A stretch of DNA of 64,000 nt from Gimesia aquarii (lineage in GTDB: Bacteria; Planctomycetota; Planctomycetia; Planctomycetales; Planctomycetaceae). The notes under the pieces were generated by a model. That model was given only the letters and a program-made list of their open reading frames with translations, searched no databases and was not told where the DNA came from. The DNA lies in the NCBI RefSeq assembly GCF_007748195.1, contig NZ_CP037920.1, positions 3,818,303 through 3,882,302 of the forward strand. The letters are read 5' to 3'. The position numbers were made by a program, and so were the translations under genes. Of the stretch, positions 18,425 through 27,317 are shown in pieces; the stretch's first letter is position 1; the number at the start of each line of letters is the position of its first letter.

Positions 18425-20614
18425 GTGAAAGCTCCTCGAAGCGGCGGCGGTTGGAAAGCGATTAAATATAGCCTGAAACTCGCAAATCGGGTCGGTTGGT
18501 GGAAACTTTGGAAGTCGATGCGTTCCAAGAATGCCTGTAAAACCTGTGCAGTAGGGATGGGCGGACAAAAGGGGGGGATGGTGAATGAGGCAGGCCTATT
18601 CCCAGAAGTCTGTAAAAAGTCGTTTCAAGCAATGGCTTCGGATATGCAACCCTCAGTATCTTCAGAATTCTTTGCGAAAAATACTCTCAGCCAATTACAG
18701 TCACTTTCTTCGCGGAAGCTGGAATACAGTGGTAGACTTACCGAGCCTTTATTACTTTCCAAAGGGGAAGAACATTATCGCCCCATTTCCTGGGATAAAG
18801 CGATTGATCTGGTCGTTGATCGTCTGAAAGCTGCTGGAGCTGACCGTAGTTTTTTCTATGCCAGTGGACGTTCTTCCAATGAAGCTGGTTTCCTCTTCCA
18901 AATGCTCTCGCGTTTAATGGGCACCAACTATGTTAACAATTGCTCATTTTACTGCCATCAAGCCAGTGGGGTGGGTTTAGGCTCCAGTATTGGCACCGGA
19001 GCAGGGACCATTCGACTGGAAGACCTAGACCATACAGATCTCTATATCTTAATTGGAGCCAATCCCTCTTCCAATCATCCGCGTTTAATGAAAGCATTTA
19101 TGGAAATCCGTCGTCGTGGCGGAAAAGTGATTGTCATTAACCCGGTCAAGGAATTGGGACTCGTCAATTTTAAAGTTCCCAGTGATGTACGAAGTTTGTT
19201 ATTTGGATCAAGCATCGCTTCGATGTACGTACAGCCTCATATTGGCGGTGACATGGCTTTGCTGACCGGTATTGCAAAAGAAGTACTGGAGCAAGGTGTT
19301 CACGACTCAGATTTCATTGCCAAACATACAGAAAATTTTGAAGCATTCCAGGAACAGGTGAAAAACACCAGCTGGGATGAAGTCATAAAACACAGTGGTG
19401 TTAATCGGCAAACTATTAAAAAAATCGCAGACCAATACATTTCTGCAAAAAATGTAGTCATCGGTTGGTGTATGGGAATCACTCATCATCTGCATGGCAC
19501 GAATAATGTTCAATCAATTGTTAATGTTTCGCTATTAAGAGGCATGGTTGGCCGCCGTAAGGCAGGCTTGATGCCGATTCGTGGACATAGTAATGTTCAA
19601 GGTCTGGGATCAGTGGGTGTGACCCCCGGCATGAAACAAGCGATGCTCGAGCGTTTTGAAAGTCAATTGAATATCAAAGTTCCCACAACTCCTGGCTATG
19701 ACACGATGGCCTGTATGGAAGCCTCTCATCGTGGAGAAATTGATTTTGCATTCTGTCTGGGTGGTAATTTGTTTGGCAGTAATCCCGATACAAAATACGC
19801 TCTGGAGGCAATGAATCGTATCAAAACAGTGTTGTATCTCTCGACAACATTAAACACCGGTCATGTCTGGGGAACTGGTGAAGAAACATTAATTCTCCCC
19901 GTTCTACCGCGCGACGAAGAACCACAGTCAACAACTCAGGAATCGATGTTTAGCTATGTTCGTATGAGCGATGGAGGGAAATCACGTTTTGAAGGCCCCC
20001 GAAGTGAAGTCTCAATTTTGGCTGCCATCGGCCAAAAATTATTCGCTGACGACAATCGGATCGACTGGAAAAAACTGGAGAGCCATACAGCGATCCGTGA
20101 ATTGATTGCAGAACTCATTCCCGGTTATGAAGGCATGAAAGAGACAATTCAGTCGAATAAAGAATTTCACGTCACCGGTCGTGCTTTTGAAGAATACCAA
20201 TTTCCTACAGAAAATGGTAAAGCCAAATTTCATGCAATTCCATTCCCAAAACTCCCCAAAGAAGAGAATCAAATACGTTTAATGACTGCTCGTTCGGAAG
20301 GACAGTTCAACAGCGTTGTCTATGATGATGAAGACATCTATCGCGGCCAGGAACGCCGAGATGTAATTCTGATGAATAAAACAGACATTGAACGGCTTGG
20401 CTTCAAACCTGATCAACGAGTGACTGTTAAAAGTGAAGCAGGGGAGATGCAATACATTTTGGTACGAGAGTTTGACATCCGCGCCGGCAACGCACTCATG
20501 TATTACCCTGAAGCCAACGTTCTCGTACCACACACGGTCGATCCGCTTTCAAAGACACCGGGCTTCAAATCGGTGTGGATTACTATTACATCAGAAGAAC
20601 CAGCGGTCGCTTGA
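18425..20614 (+). CDS. Molybdopterin oxidoreductase, FdhF/YdeP-like
   Basis: A 729-residue protein of the formate-dehydrogenase-alpha-like group (YdeP family). It has an N-terminal CKTCAVG segment, a molybdopterin oxidoreductase core with FYASGRSSNEAGFLFQ, a probable Mo-ligand cysteine in FYCHQASGVG, ILIGANPSSNHPRLM and, near the C-terminus, the dinucleotide-binding domain (VILMNKTDIERLG...VTVKSEAGE). The frame is open to a TTG at 18389; I use the GTG at 18425 because AGAAAGG lies about 8 bases upstream. The true reaction of this family is not established; acid-resistance and formate-related roles have been proposed. No cofactor-insertion gene (fdhD, mob) is nearby. The gene converges on the GrpB-like gene. 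Confidence 0.85.
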   Translation: MKAPRSGGGWKAIKYSLKLANRVGWWKLWKSMRSKNACKTCAVGMGGQKGGMVNEAGLFPEVCKKSFQAMASDMQPSVSSEFFAKNTLSQLQSLSSRKLEYSGRLTEPLLLSKGEEHYRPISWDKAIDLVVDRLKAAGADRSFFYASGRSSNEAGFLFQMLSRLMGTNYVNNCSFYCHQASGVGLGSSIGTGAGTIRLEDLDHTDLYILIGANPSSNHPRLMKAFMEIRRRGGKVIVINPVKELGLVNFKVPSDVRSLLFGSSIASMYVQPHIGGDMALLTGIAKEVLEQGVHDSDFIAKHTENFEAFQEQVKNTSWDEVIKHSGVNRQTIKKIADQYISAKNVVIGWCMGITHHLHGTNNVQSIVNVSLLRGMVGRRKAGLMPIRGHSNVQGLGSVGVTPGMKQAMLERFESQLNIKVPTTPGYDTMACMEASHRGEIDFAFCLGGNLFGSNPDTKYALEAMNRIKTVLYLSTTLNTGHVWGTGEETLILPVLPRDEEPQSTTQESMFSYVRMSDGGKSRFEGPRSEVSILAAIGQKLFADDNRIDWKKLESHTAIRELIAELIPGYEGMKETIQSNKEFHVTGRAFEEYQFPTENGKAKFHAIPFPKLPKEENQIRLMTARSEGQFNSVVYDDEDIYRGQERRDVILMNKTDIERLGFKPDQRVTVKSEAGEMQYILVREFDIRAGNALMYYPEANVLVPHTVDPLSKTPGFKSVWITITSEEPAVA

Positions 20615-20641
20615 TTTGTCACAGTAAAACTGACGTAGAAT

Positions 20642-21325
20642 TTATTTTTCATCCTCCAGTACGCGCTGAATAAACGGCCATTTCATCTGAGTATAAGTTT
20701 CACGATCTTCCTTATATCGTGCGGCAAGTTCTCTTTTTAAATCCGAATATTCTTTTGCGATTTTTTGATTTGTAAGTAAGAGATCACGAAATTGAATGCG
20801 CTCGTTCCAAAGTGGACTTTGAAATGGTATTAAATGTAGGTGATGTGTTCGAAATGCATCCGATGGTTTACAGAACCAGTGCATGACTTCCGCTTTGTAG
20901 GGCCAATACTCATACCCATTGTTTACCAGCACATCAATAGCTGGACGTGAATCATTGAGTGACTTAACTCCGAACATAATATCAATCACTGGCTTTGCAA
21001 GAAGTCCTGGAATAGCAGTACTCCCCACATGCTCTATGCTGCCGTAAAACCATTGGCCAATTATCTTCATTAAGAAGGCCCTCTCAGTTTCAAACTTGTC
21101 AGGCCACTCGGGGTCATATTCTACTAACTCAACTGGTGCTCTTTTCATTTCTATAACTCTGGGGTCTTGATTACGAACGTCAAAAATAATGCCGAGTAGA
21201 TAAGAATCTTCAGCGTATGGAACTTCCAGCTTAACAAATTTCTTCACTTTTTCATCAGGAAAAACCTCACAACAGTATCTTGAAAAGAACATCACTTCAT
21301 CTTGACCTGGCCCTATGAATGACAT
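20642..21325 (-). CDS. GrpB family (UPF0157) protein with unusual N-terminal extension
   Basis: A 227-residue frame. Residues 60-227 match the GrpB/UPF0157 family, a nucleotidyltransferase-fold group: VELVEYDPEWPDKFE, the active-site-like HVGSTAIPGLLAKPVIDI and a late HHLHLIPF. Typical members are about 170 residues long and start just before the VELVEYDP strand, so a start at the ATG at 21148 would give a normal protein. The upstream 59 residues form no recognised domain, and neither start has a convincing ribosome site. The biochemical function of the family is uncertain. No operon partner is evident; the next gene starts 112 bases downstream. Confidence 0.75.
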   Translation of the reverse strand: MSFIGPGQDEVMFFSRYCCEVFPDEKVKKFVKLEVPYAEDSYLLGIIFDVRNQDPRVIEMKRAPVELVEYDPEWPDKFETERAFLMKIIGQWFYGSIEHVGSTAIPGLLAKPVIDIMFGVKSLNDSRPAIDVLVNNGYEYWPYKAEVMHWFCKPSDAFRTHHLHLIPFQSPLWNERIQFRDLLLTNQKIAKEYSDLKRELAARYKEDRETYTQMKWPFIQRVLEDEK

Positions 21326-21437
21326 CTGTCACAAGATTCGGACTTCTATCAAAGCGATTTTTTTTAGACTCGCTCTATGTTGTCAAGCAAGACCAACATT
21401 CTCATCGTTTTAGAGAGCGACTTTAAGCTCGTAGTTC

Positions 21438-22208
21438 TTATCGATAGGCAATGATAAACAGACGTCGAAATGGGAACAAAACTTTTCCGTTTTGCTGCGG
21501 AGGATAAGCGGGCCGATAACGGTCCAACAGTTCCTGCTCAAACTGAGCACGCTGCTGGTCATTGGCCAGAGCTTCCAAATAGGGACGTAATCCCGTGCCA
21601 CGAAACCATTCCAGAATGGCTTCGACACTCTCTAACACATGAATATAATCGGTTTCCCAGATTTCGACATGAGAGACCAAAGGTACAAGCAGATTATAGT
21701 AGAACTCTCGAGACTCTGTTGCGACAGTCTGACGTGCAATTTTTGTCGCTTGTTTCCATTGAGAAGACGTAGACAGTTCCAGCACAGATTGGTGTAAAGG
21801 AGAAGCATAATGAGTAGGAAGCTGCACAGCCAGCGCACCTCCAGGTTTGAGAAAACTGATCAGGCGAGAGAATAGTTTATTGTGATCAGGGACCCATTGA
21901 AAAACCGCGTTGGAAAAGATGAGATCATAACAGACCTCCGGCTGCCAGGTAGCAACATCAGCCTGAAACCAGTGAACTTTGGGGACAGAATTTTTTGCTG
22001 TCTTTAGCATCGCGTGTGAACTGTCAAACCCGCTAATCTGTGCCTCAGGCCAGCGTTTTGCAATCACAGCCGTACTGTTTCCCGGACCACATCCCACATC
22101 AATTATCTCTTTTGGATTTTTAATTTCAACGCGAGAAGCTAAGTCGATAGCAGGCTGGGTACGTTCCTTTTGAAACTTCAAATACTGATCTGAATCCCAG
22201 ACTGGCAC
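21438..22208 (-). CDS. tam: SAM-dependent methyltransferase, trans-aconitate 2-methyltransferase type
   Basis: A 256-residue class I methyltransferase. The SAM-binding glycine-rich loop is IIDVGCGPGNST, the acidic end of strand 2 is GFDSSHAM, and the DLIFSNAVFQWVPDH segment is the signature of the trans-aconitate methyltransferase family. The C-terminal part (ILEWFRGTGLRPYLEAL...LFPFRRLFIIAYR) also matches Tam, including the YP/FPFRRLFI ending. The start is a GTG at 22208 with AAGGA about 9 bases upstream. Tam methylates trans-aconitate, a by-product that inhibits aconitase, in the cytoplasm. The gene name is by family likeness; the exact substrate is not shown. Confidence 0.82.
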   Translation of the reverse strand: MPVWDSDQYLKFQKERTQPAIDLASRVEIKNPKEIIDVGCGPGNSTAVIAKRWPEAQISGFDSSHAMLKTAKNSVPKVHWFQADVATWQPEVCYDLIFSNAVFQWVPDHNKLFSRLISFLKPGGALAVQLPTHYASPLHQSVLELSTSSQWKQATKIARQTVATESREFYYNLLVPLVSHVEIWETDYIHVLESVEAILEWFRGTGLRPYLEALANDQQRAQFEQELLDRYRPAYPPQQNGKVLFPFRRLFIIAYR

Positions 22209-22373
22209 CCCTATGATTCCTTAAGCGATGGATGATAGCCAAAAATTTACTAATGAATTAGTCAACGCTGTAATATTCTTAGGACAGATTAAATCTAAAC
22301 GGGTTCACTAAGAGTAAAAGAATACTCACAAAGTTTATTTTGGAATATAGAATTAAAGCGATTGATATTCAAT

Positions 22374-24041
22374 TTACTCTGGTATTCCATGTGACTCTGT
22401 ATGATTTAAGTTCTTGATAATCACAGACGCGTTTTCCTCAGAAGTGACTTCATGAATACGTATTGCATCTCTCAGAACCTGATTGACTCCAGGACGAGGG
22501 CGACATTCCACGAGAATCTGAAATGCGAATAACGATGGCCATAGTTTTGCAAACAGGTTCGCCAGCCAACCTAGTATACGACCAGTGCGGCCCGGCATGA
22601 CTGCTGCGAAGGGAACACCGACTCCATGCACGCGTTCAATTTCGTATCCACATACCTTTAACATCTGCAGCAGGGAACGACGTGTAAAGAGTCGTTTATG
22701 AGTGATGTCTAAAATTCCTCGCTCAGCATATCTGAATTGCCCCATCAATAAATTGAGCCGTATTGCAGCAAACGCCACATTGGGAGTGGACAAAACAAGC
22801 AATGGCTGAGATAAATTGCTTTCTGCCTCGACAGGATCATTTTCATGCTCGATGTTGGTCTTGTCACTTTCAAATTCTTGAGGCTGATCTGAAAATTCCG
22901 GTCCTTGAAGCGCGTCTGCAGGATGATTTCGGTCGTCATTGCGCATCGACAACAAAAAATCCTCCGGGTTGGCAAGATGCTCAATCACATCCAATAATAA
23001 CACCGCGTCAAAGTCTCTTATTGATACTGGTAACACATCAGTTTCCAGATTTGCCGAATGGAATTCCGTCATTGTTTCAGGAAGTGGTCTTACACAGTCC
23101 ACACCTGTCACTTCCATTCCAGATCGCTCGCATTGCGATGCTACATGTCCCAAACCACAACCAAGATCCAGAACTTTTTGCGACTTGTGTTTTTTTAACA
23201 GATCCAGCGCGAGCGCATGTGATGAGTATTCAGCCTGTGTCTTGTCACGATATCGATCCGTAGACAAATTTCTTAGTTTTAACGAACACAACATCCCCCA
23301 CTGGTGCATTTTGAATTGTATCGTCGCGGTTACCACATCCCAGGCATATTTCAAACCTGGTACACGACAAACTTCATTGCCATAAAAGGTAGGAATCTCA
23401 ATCTCTCTTACGCTGGCTCCAACATGGGCTGCCTGGAGTAGGATCTCCGTATCGAAGTGAAATTCGTTTGTATTGATTTCAAACGGAACACTTGCCAGAA
23501 ATTTTGTTGCGTAGGCACGATATCCGGTGTGATACTCGCTCAATTTCCAACCCGTGAGCCAATTTTGAAAAGTTGTCAGAATTCGATTTCCGACAAGCTT
23601 ATACAATGGCATCCCCCCTTTGCGCGCACTACTGGTTGAATGCATTCGCGTACCCAAAATCACATCAGGTTGTGACTCTTTCCAGATATTCATGAATTCG
23701 GGTAAAAGCTCAGGAGTATACTGTCCATCACCGTGTAATAAAATTACACAGTCATATCCTTCATCAACTGCTACGCGAAAACCGATTTTCTGGTTCCCCC
23801 CGTAACCTTGATTGTCACGGTTTTTTAGAATTGTAACGTTGTAGATTTCATGAGCTTCCAACCACTCTTTTAATACATTGGGACCATTATCCGACGAAGC
23901 ATCATCACTTACCAGAAAGTGAATGTCCGACCGGTTGAATAACTCGTATGGGATCCGTTCGAATAAATCGTGCAAATGTTGTTCGGCTTCATAGGCGACA
24001 ACATAAATCAGGAACCGGTGTGAGGAATGAGTGATTTGCAT
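22374..24041 (-). CDS. GT2 glycosyltransferase fused to a SAM methyltransferase
   Basis: A 555-residue two-domain protein. Residues 1-235 are a family 2 glycosyltransferase of the dolichyl-phosphate-sugar-synthase type: VVAYEAE first strand, SDDASSDNG (Asp 46-47), the GYGGNQK helix (80-85), and the DxD-like GDGQ (104-107). Residues 285-480 are a class I methyltransferase with LDLGCGLGH (291-299), GVDC and LLLDVIEHL. An acidic low-complexity stretch splits the methyltransferase near 370-415. No membrane span is evident apart from weak C-terminal hydrophobicity. The ATG at 24041 starts the gene 45 bases after the membrane glycosyltransferase stop, so they form an operon. It probably makes and modifies a polyprenyl-linked sugar donor; that is inference. 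Confidence 0.82.
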   Translation of the reverse strand: MQITHSSHRFLIYVVAYEAEQHLHDLFERIPYELFNRSDIHFLVSDDASSDNGPNVLKEWLEAHEIYNVTILKNRDNQGYGGNQKIGFRVAVDEGYDCVILLHGDGQYTPELLPEFMNIWKESQPDVILGTRMHSTSSARKGGMPLYKLVGNRILTTFQNWLTGWKLSEYHTGYRAYATKFLASVPFEINTNEFHFDTEILLQAAHVGASVREIEIPTFYGNEVCRVPGLKYAWDVVTATIQFKMHQWGMLCSLKLRNLSTDRYRDKTQAEYSSHALALDLLKKHKSQKVLDLGCGLGHVASQCERSGMEVTGVDCVRPLPETMTEFHSANLETDVLPVSIRDFDAVLLLDVIEHLANPEDFLLSMRNDDRNHPADALQGPEFSDQPQEFESDKTNIEHENDPVEAESNLSQPLLVLSTPNVAFAAIRLNLLMGQFRYAERGILDITHKRLFTRRSLLQMLKVCGYEIERVHGVGVPFAAVMPGRTGRILGWLANLFAKLWPSLFAFQILVECRPRPGVNQVLRDAIRIHEVTSEENASVIIKNLNHTESHGIPE

Positions 24042-24086
24042 CTGTTGAAATTGACCTCAATTGAAAAATTGAATTGTGTTTAAAGG

Positions 24087-25778
24087 TCAGGGAGTCTCTT
24101 TCTTATTTGAATTAACTGTTATTTTTTTGCCGGGATCACGAAACTGCACATGTAAAATCTGATTATCCAAGTGACTTATTTTTTTAATCAGACGTCCTGG
24201 CGGGAATCGTTTGAAAATTAATGCAGGGTCATTATCAGGTACTTCAAATCCAAGGTATGTCACCCAGATTGGTTTTGTCGCATTCTCTCCAAAAGCCTTG
24301 AAATAATTCGTCCAGTCGGCTCGTATGTCATACATAAAGAAATGAAATTTCGGAATCGAGATGACTCGATAGCCAGCCATCTGATATTCAGTGTAGCCAC
24401 CTCCAAGTGGTTTTCCATGTGTCACAAAATCACCGACAAGATAGTATTCAAGAACATTACGCGTGCTGCCGTCTGTTAAAATAGTGGCCCCCTCGGGCAC
24501 AGTCTTCTTTAATAACGCTACTGTTTTACGCGCCATAATGGGAGTTTGTGTGGTCTGTAATTTCCAGACATTCGGATACGCGTAGGAATATATCCATAAA
24601 GAAATCACCAATGTAAAAACTGCCACACGTCCAAAACCGGGTCGTCTTACCAGTGGCAAAGTTGCTGCTGCGAGACCAAGAACCACAAATGGAATGAGCC
24701 ACATCGAATGCCTTGTGTGCCCGACAGGGTAAATACGGAAATGAAACAGTAGCATCGCGACAACCAGCGGCAGCAAAACCATCATACTACGTTCGAGTGC
24801 AATCCATTTCGACCCGGTATCTTGAAATCCTTTTCTTAACATGACCAGGGAACCAAAGAGCACTAAGCCAGCGATTAGCATCCACAATGCCCCAGAGAGA
24901 TATTTGATATACTCAAGAGTCCGCATTAACGCGAGATAAACAGGATGAGTGGTTACGGGGTCATAGGAACTGTCATACAACCAGAAATCCCATAAATCTG
25001 TTTTTGCATTGCTATTGATAAATTGTTTTATGTGGCCAAAATACATTGCAACACAAAGACCTAGAAGTACAAATTGCAGGATGATCCAACTTACAACCGC
25101 CCTTCGAGGCAGTGTTCCCGAGATCACTCGAAATGTAACTAAGAGTCCGAGCACCAACATTAACCATGCTGTGCTATAATGCGTCAACATGGCAAATGCT
25201 AGACAACATCCAGATCCAGCAAGCGCAATAGTTGAGTGAGTACGCAAAAAACGTTCTTGTAAATAAAGTGCCGCGAAGATAAAGGTGAGCAAAAGTGTAT
25301 AGCCACGCATTAACGCGCCAAGATGAACCATTGGCATTGAAAAAGTCAGAAACGCGAGGCCTACTAAAGCTGGTCGTGGCCCCAATAATTCCTTGAGCCA
25401 CACAAAACCTAAGACCAAAGTCGAAATACTAAAGAGCAGGGCAGGTAATCGGAGCATTCGCTCAGAATCACCTAGTTTCATCCAGTAATGATAAACTAAG
25501 AACGCCAGTGGAGGATGCGTGTGTTCGCGACTGGCACGCCAGGCATCGGATAATGTAGGCTGACGTGCCACCTGGAAGTGCATCGATTCGTCAAAGTCCA
25601 GAAAGAATGCATCCAACAGCTTTGCTCGAAATGCGAGCCCTATAAGTATAATACCGGCTACTATCAACCAAACCTTATAAGAACTCTCAACACCTCGGGT
25701 AGAGTCAGCTTTTGAACATTTGGAAGTCTGATTTTCATCATCCCTCGCAGTTGATTCAGCCAACTTATCATCCTTCAT
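24087..25778 (-). CDS. PMT/ArnT-type membrane glycosyltransferase (GT39/GT83-like)
   Basis: A 563-residue polytopic membrane protein. After a polar 30-residue N-terminus comes a span, then the first extracytoplasmic loop with the acidic motif DFDESMHFQVARQPT, the catalytic Asp/Glu region of the GT-C family. EHTHPPLAFLVYHYWMKL, about ten hydrophobic helices and a soluble C-terminal domain follow. This is the plan of ArnT and protein O-mannosyltransferases, which transfer a sugar from a polyprenyl phosphate to a lipid or protein outside the membrane. The partner gene just downstream encodes the GT2 enzyme that could supply the donor. The acceptor is unknown. Confidence 0.83.
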   Translation of the reverse strand: MKDDKLAESTARDDENQTSKCSKADSTRGVESSYKVWLIVAGIILIGLAFRAKLLDAFFLDFDESMHFQVARQPTLSDAWRASREHTHPPLAFLVYHYWMKLGDSERMLRLPALLFSISTLVLGFVWLKELLGPRPALVGLAFLTFSMPMVHLGALMRGYTLLLTFIFAALYLQERFLRTHSTIALAGSGCCLAFAMLTHYSTAWLMLVLGLLVTFRVISGTLPRRAVVSWIILQFVLLGLCVAMYFGHIKQFINSNAKTDLWDFWLYDSSYDPVTTHPVYLALMRTLEYIKYLSGALWMLIAGLVLFGSLVMLRKGFQDTGSKWIALERSMMVLLPLVVAMLLFHFRIYPVGHTRHSMWLIPFVVLGLAAATLPLVRRPGFGRVAVFTLVISLWIYSYAYPNVWKLQTTQTPIMARKTVALLKKTVPEGATILTDGSTRNVLEYYLVGDFVTHGKPLGGGYTEYQMAGYRVISIPKFHFFMYDIRADWTNYFKAFGENATKPIWVTYLGFEVPDNDPALIFKRFPPGRLIKKISHLDNQILHVQFRDPGKKITVNSNKKETP

Positions 25779-26462
25779 GATTGTCCATTATCCCGATTTT
25801 GATGTAACAGCCTGAGTTGATCTCAAAGAATTAGTGAGAGTGCGTTTGAGTTATCTGTTTATGCTGATTAATACTCTACGTTTTAAAATCTCTTTCAAAT
25901 TCATACTGTGGTAGCCTAAGGCATTGAGGGAGAACAGCCTCTCTTCGCTGAATTCATGGGGAGATGAAACTGAGCCGCGGTGCGCAAATATCAACAACTC
26001 TTACCTGTACCTGCAAGCTCAGATTGAGGTAATTGTCTAGAGTACTATAGCTTCAGACCAAAATCTATTGGAAATTGACCTTAAAGGATAATGTCCTGGT
26101 ATGCCTGAATTTAAGCAATTGTCGTACCTAATCATCGTAGCGATATTGCTGGCAACTGAAGTTGCCCACCTGTCTGCATGACTGTAAGATTCGTTGTAAC
26201 ATGAGTCTATAATTCTTATCACATCGGAGAAAACTGTTAAATATTCTTTACCAGTGATCATGATTTGGGACAGTTTTATCAACGGCGTGTGCGTTGCTCG
26301 TAAGATCTTTTCCGACAAACTAGTTAAGCACTTTTGTGACTAGCTATTCTCATTTGATACTCATTTCTCGCACACAGGAATGAAAGAAATTTTCACATCG
26401 AATATCGTGAATCTTCAGAACTGAATACTTAACGATTGTTTGCAAGAATAATCAGTGGAAAC
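25779..26462. other. Intergenic stretch without recognisable gene
   Basis: 684 bases between the membrane glycosyltransferase start and the stop of the small acidic protein. A 93-codon minus frame (26037-26318) crosses it but has no ribosome site and no recognisable motif, so I treat it as spurious. I see no tRNA, clear terminator or repeat. Promoters for the 25778 operon should lie in its left part. Confidence 0.6.
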
Positions 26463-26807
26463 TCACTCACTTTTGTACTTGTCGTGTCCAAATTGGACGG
26501 CTTCGTTGATTTCATTATCTCTTAAAATGAAATCTAATTCACTCCAACTCAGTTCTTTGATTTGATGCGGAAGCCAGGAGTATTTATCCATGATCCATTT
26601 GTGAATAGCATCTTCACCAGCATACAAATCATAGTGTTTATATTCCGCTAGATAGTCGCCAAGTTGTTTGACTGTGAAATCTTTACGGAATTTGATGACA
26701 TCTTCTGAGAGGGGATAATCGTCATCGAACAGATGTTCGAATAACCCGAACAAAAAGGGATCGGATTCCTCCATACCATCATCGTTGTCTCGATGATCAT
26801 TGGACAT
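26463..26807 (-). CDS. Small acidic hypothetical protein
   Basis: A 114-residue protein that I do not recognise. The frame extends to a TTG at 26831, but the ATG at 26807 has AAGG about 9 bases upstream and begins a plausible N-terminus. It is strongly acidic at the start (DNDDGMEESDP), with a repeated aromatic-acidic texture (FGLFEHLFDDDYPL) and a Trp-rich middle (IHKWIMDKYSWLPHQI). There is no signal peptide or membrane span, so it should be cytoplasmic. It is probably transcribed alone, downstream of a tRNA-Phe gene on the same strand. Function unknown. Confidence 0.7.
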   Translation of the reverse strand: MSNDHRDNDDGMEESDPFLFGLFEHLFDDDYPLSEDVIKFRKDFTVKQLGDYLAEYKHYDLYAGEDAIHKWIMDKYSWLPHQIKELSWSELDFILRDNEINEAVQFGHDKYKSE

Positions 26808-26953
26808 GTTAGCTGCCTTTTTGAATTTCAATGAGATGGATCAAGCTGACAGAGAAAGAGTTGAACAGACAAAATGAGAAAATAAACCCCAGATGTAAAT
26901 GCCTGTTATGATCATGATGATCACTGGCTCTGTTCTCTGCCATCTTTAGTTTG

Positions 26954-26986
26954 TTTTATATCAATATATAACGGCTTGATATAAAA
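26954..26986. repeat. 10-bp perfect inverted repeat downstream of tRNA-Phe
   Basis: TTTTATATCA (26954-26963) and TGATATAAAA (26977-26986) are exact reverse complements around a 13-base spacer. It starts about 30 bases past the tRNA 3' end on the minus strand and lies upstream of the small acidic protein gene. It is AT-rich, so it is a weak terminator; it may be an operator or RNA processing site. Confidence 0.5.
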
Positions 26987-27016
26987 GCTCAAAAAGGCCT
27001 GCTTATTAAGGAGCAT

Positions 27017-27089
27017 TGGGCACGGGCGGGATCGAACCGCCGACACCAGGATTTTCAGTCCTGTGCTCTACCAACTGAGCTACATGCCC
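27017..27089 (-). tRNA. tRNA-Phe (anticodon GAA)
   Basis: A complete 73-base cloverleaf on the minus strand. The acceptor arms GGGCATG and CGTGCCC pair (one G-T), the D arm is GCTC/GAGC, and the anticodon stem CAGGA/TCCTG encloses the loop CTGAAAA with anticodon GAA. The T arm is GGCGG TTCGATC CCGCC and the discriminator base is A. The CCA end is not encoded. GAA reads the Phe codons TTT and TTC. Confidence 0.97.
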
Positions 27090-27317
27090 TTTTCGTTTCC
27101 TACTGTGATTTCAATAGCGTTAACCCCATATGAAATCATTGTTTAATAGAAGCGAGATGGGAATATAAGCCATTCTCCATTCAGTTTCAAGCAAAACTGG
27201 CATTTCCTGAAAAGGATTCGGGAGTTTTCCTGATTCTGAGTCGACTCCCTGGCATTTACAGTTTTAAGAACCAGTGTAAGTCCAGAAGAACCAGCAGATT
27301 ATAACGATTAAATGAGC

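Noticed and set aside
26037-26318. 93-codon minus-strand ORF
   Set aside because: No ribosome site, no motif, and composition unlike real genes nearby.
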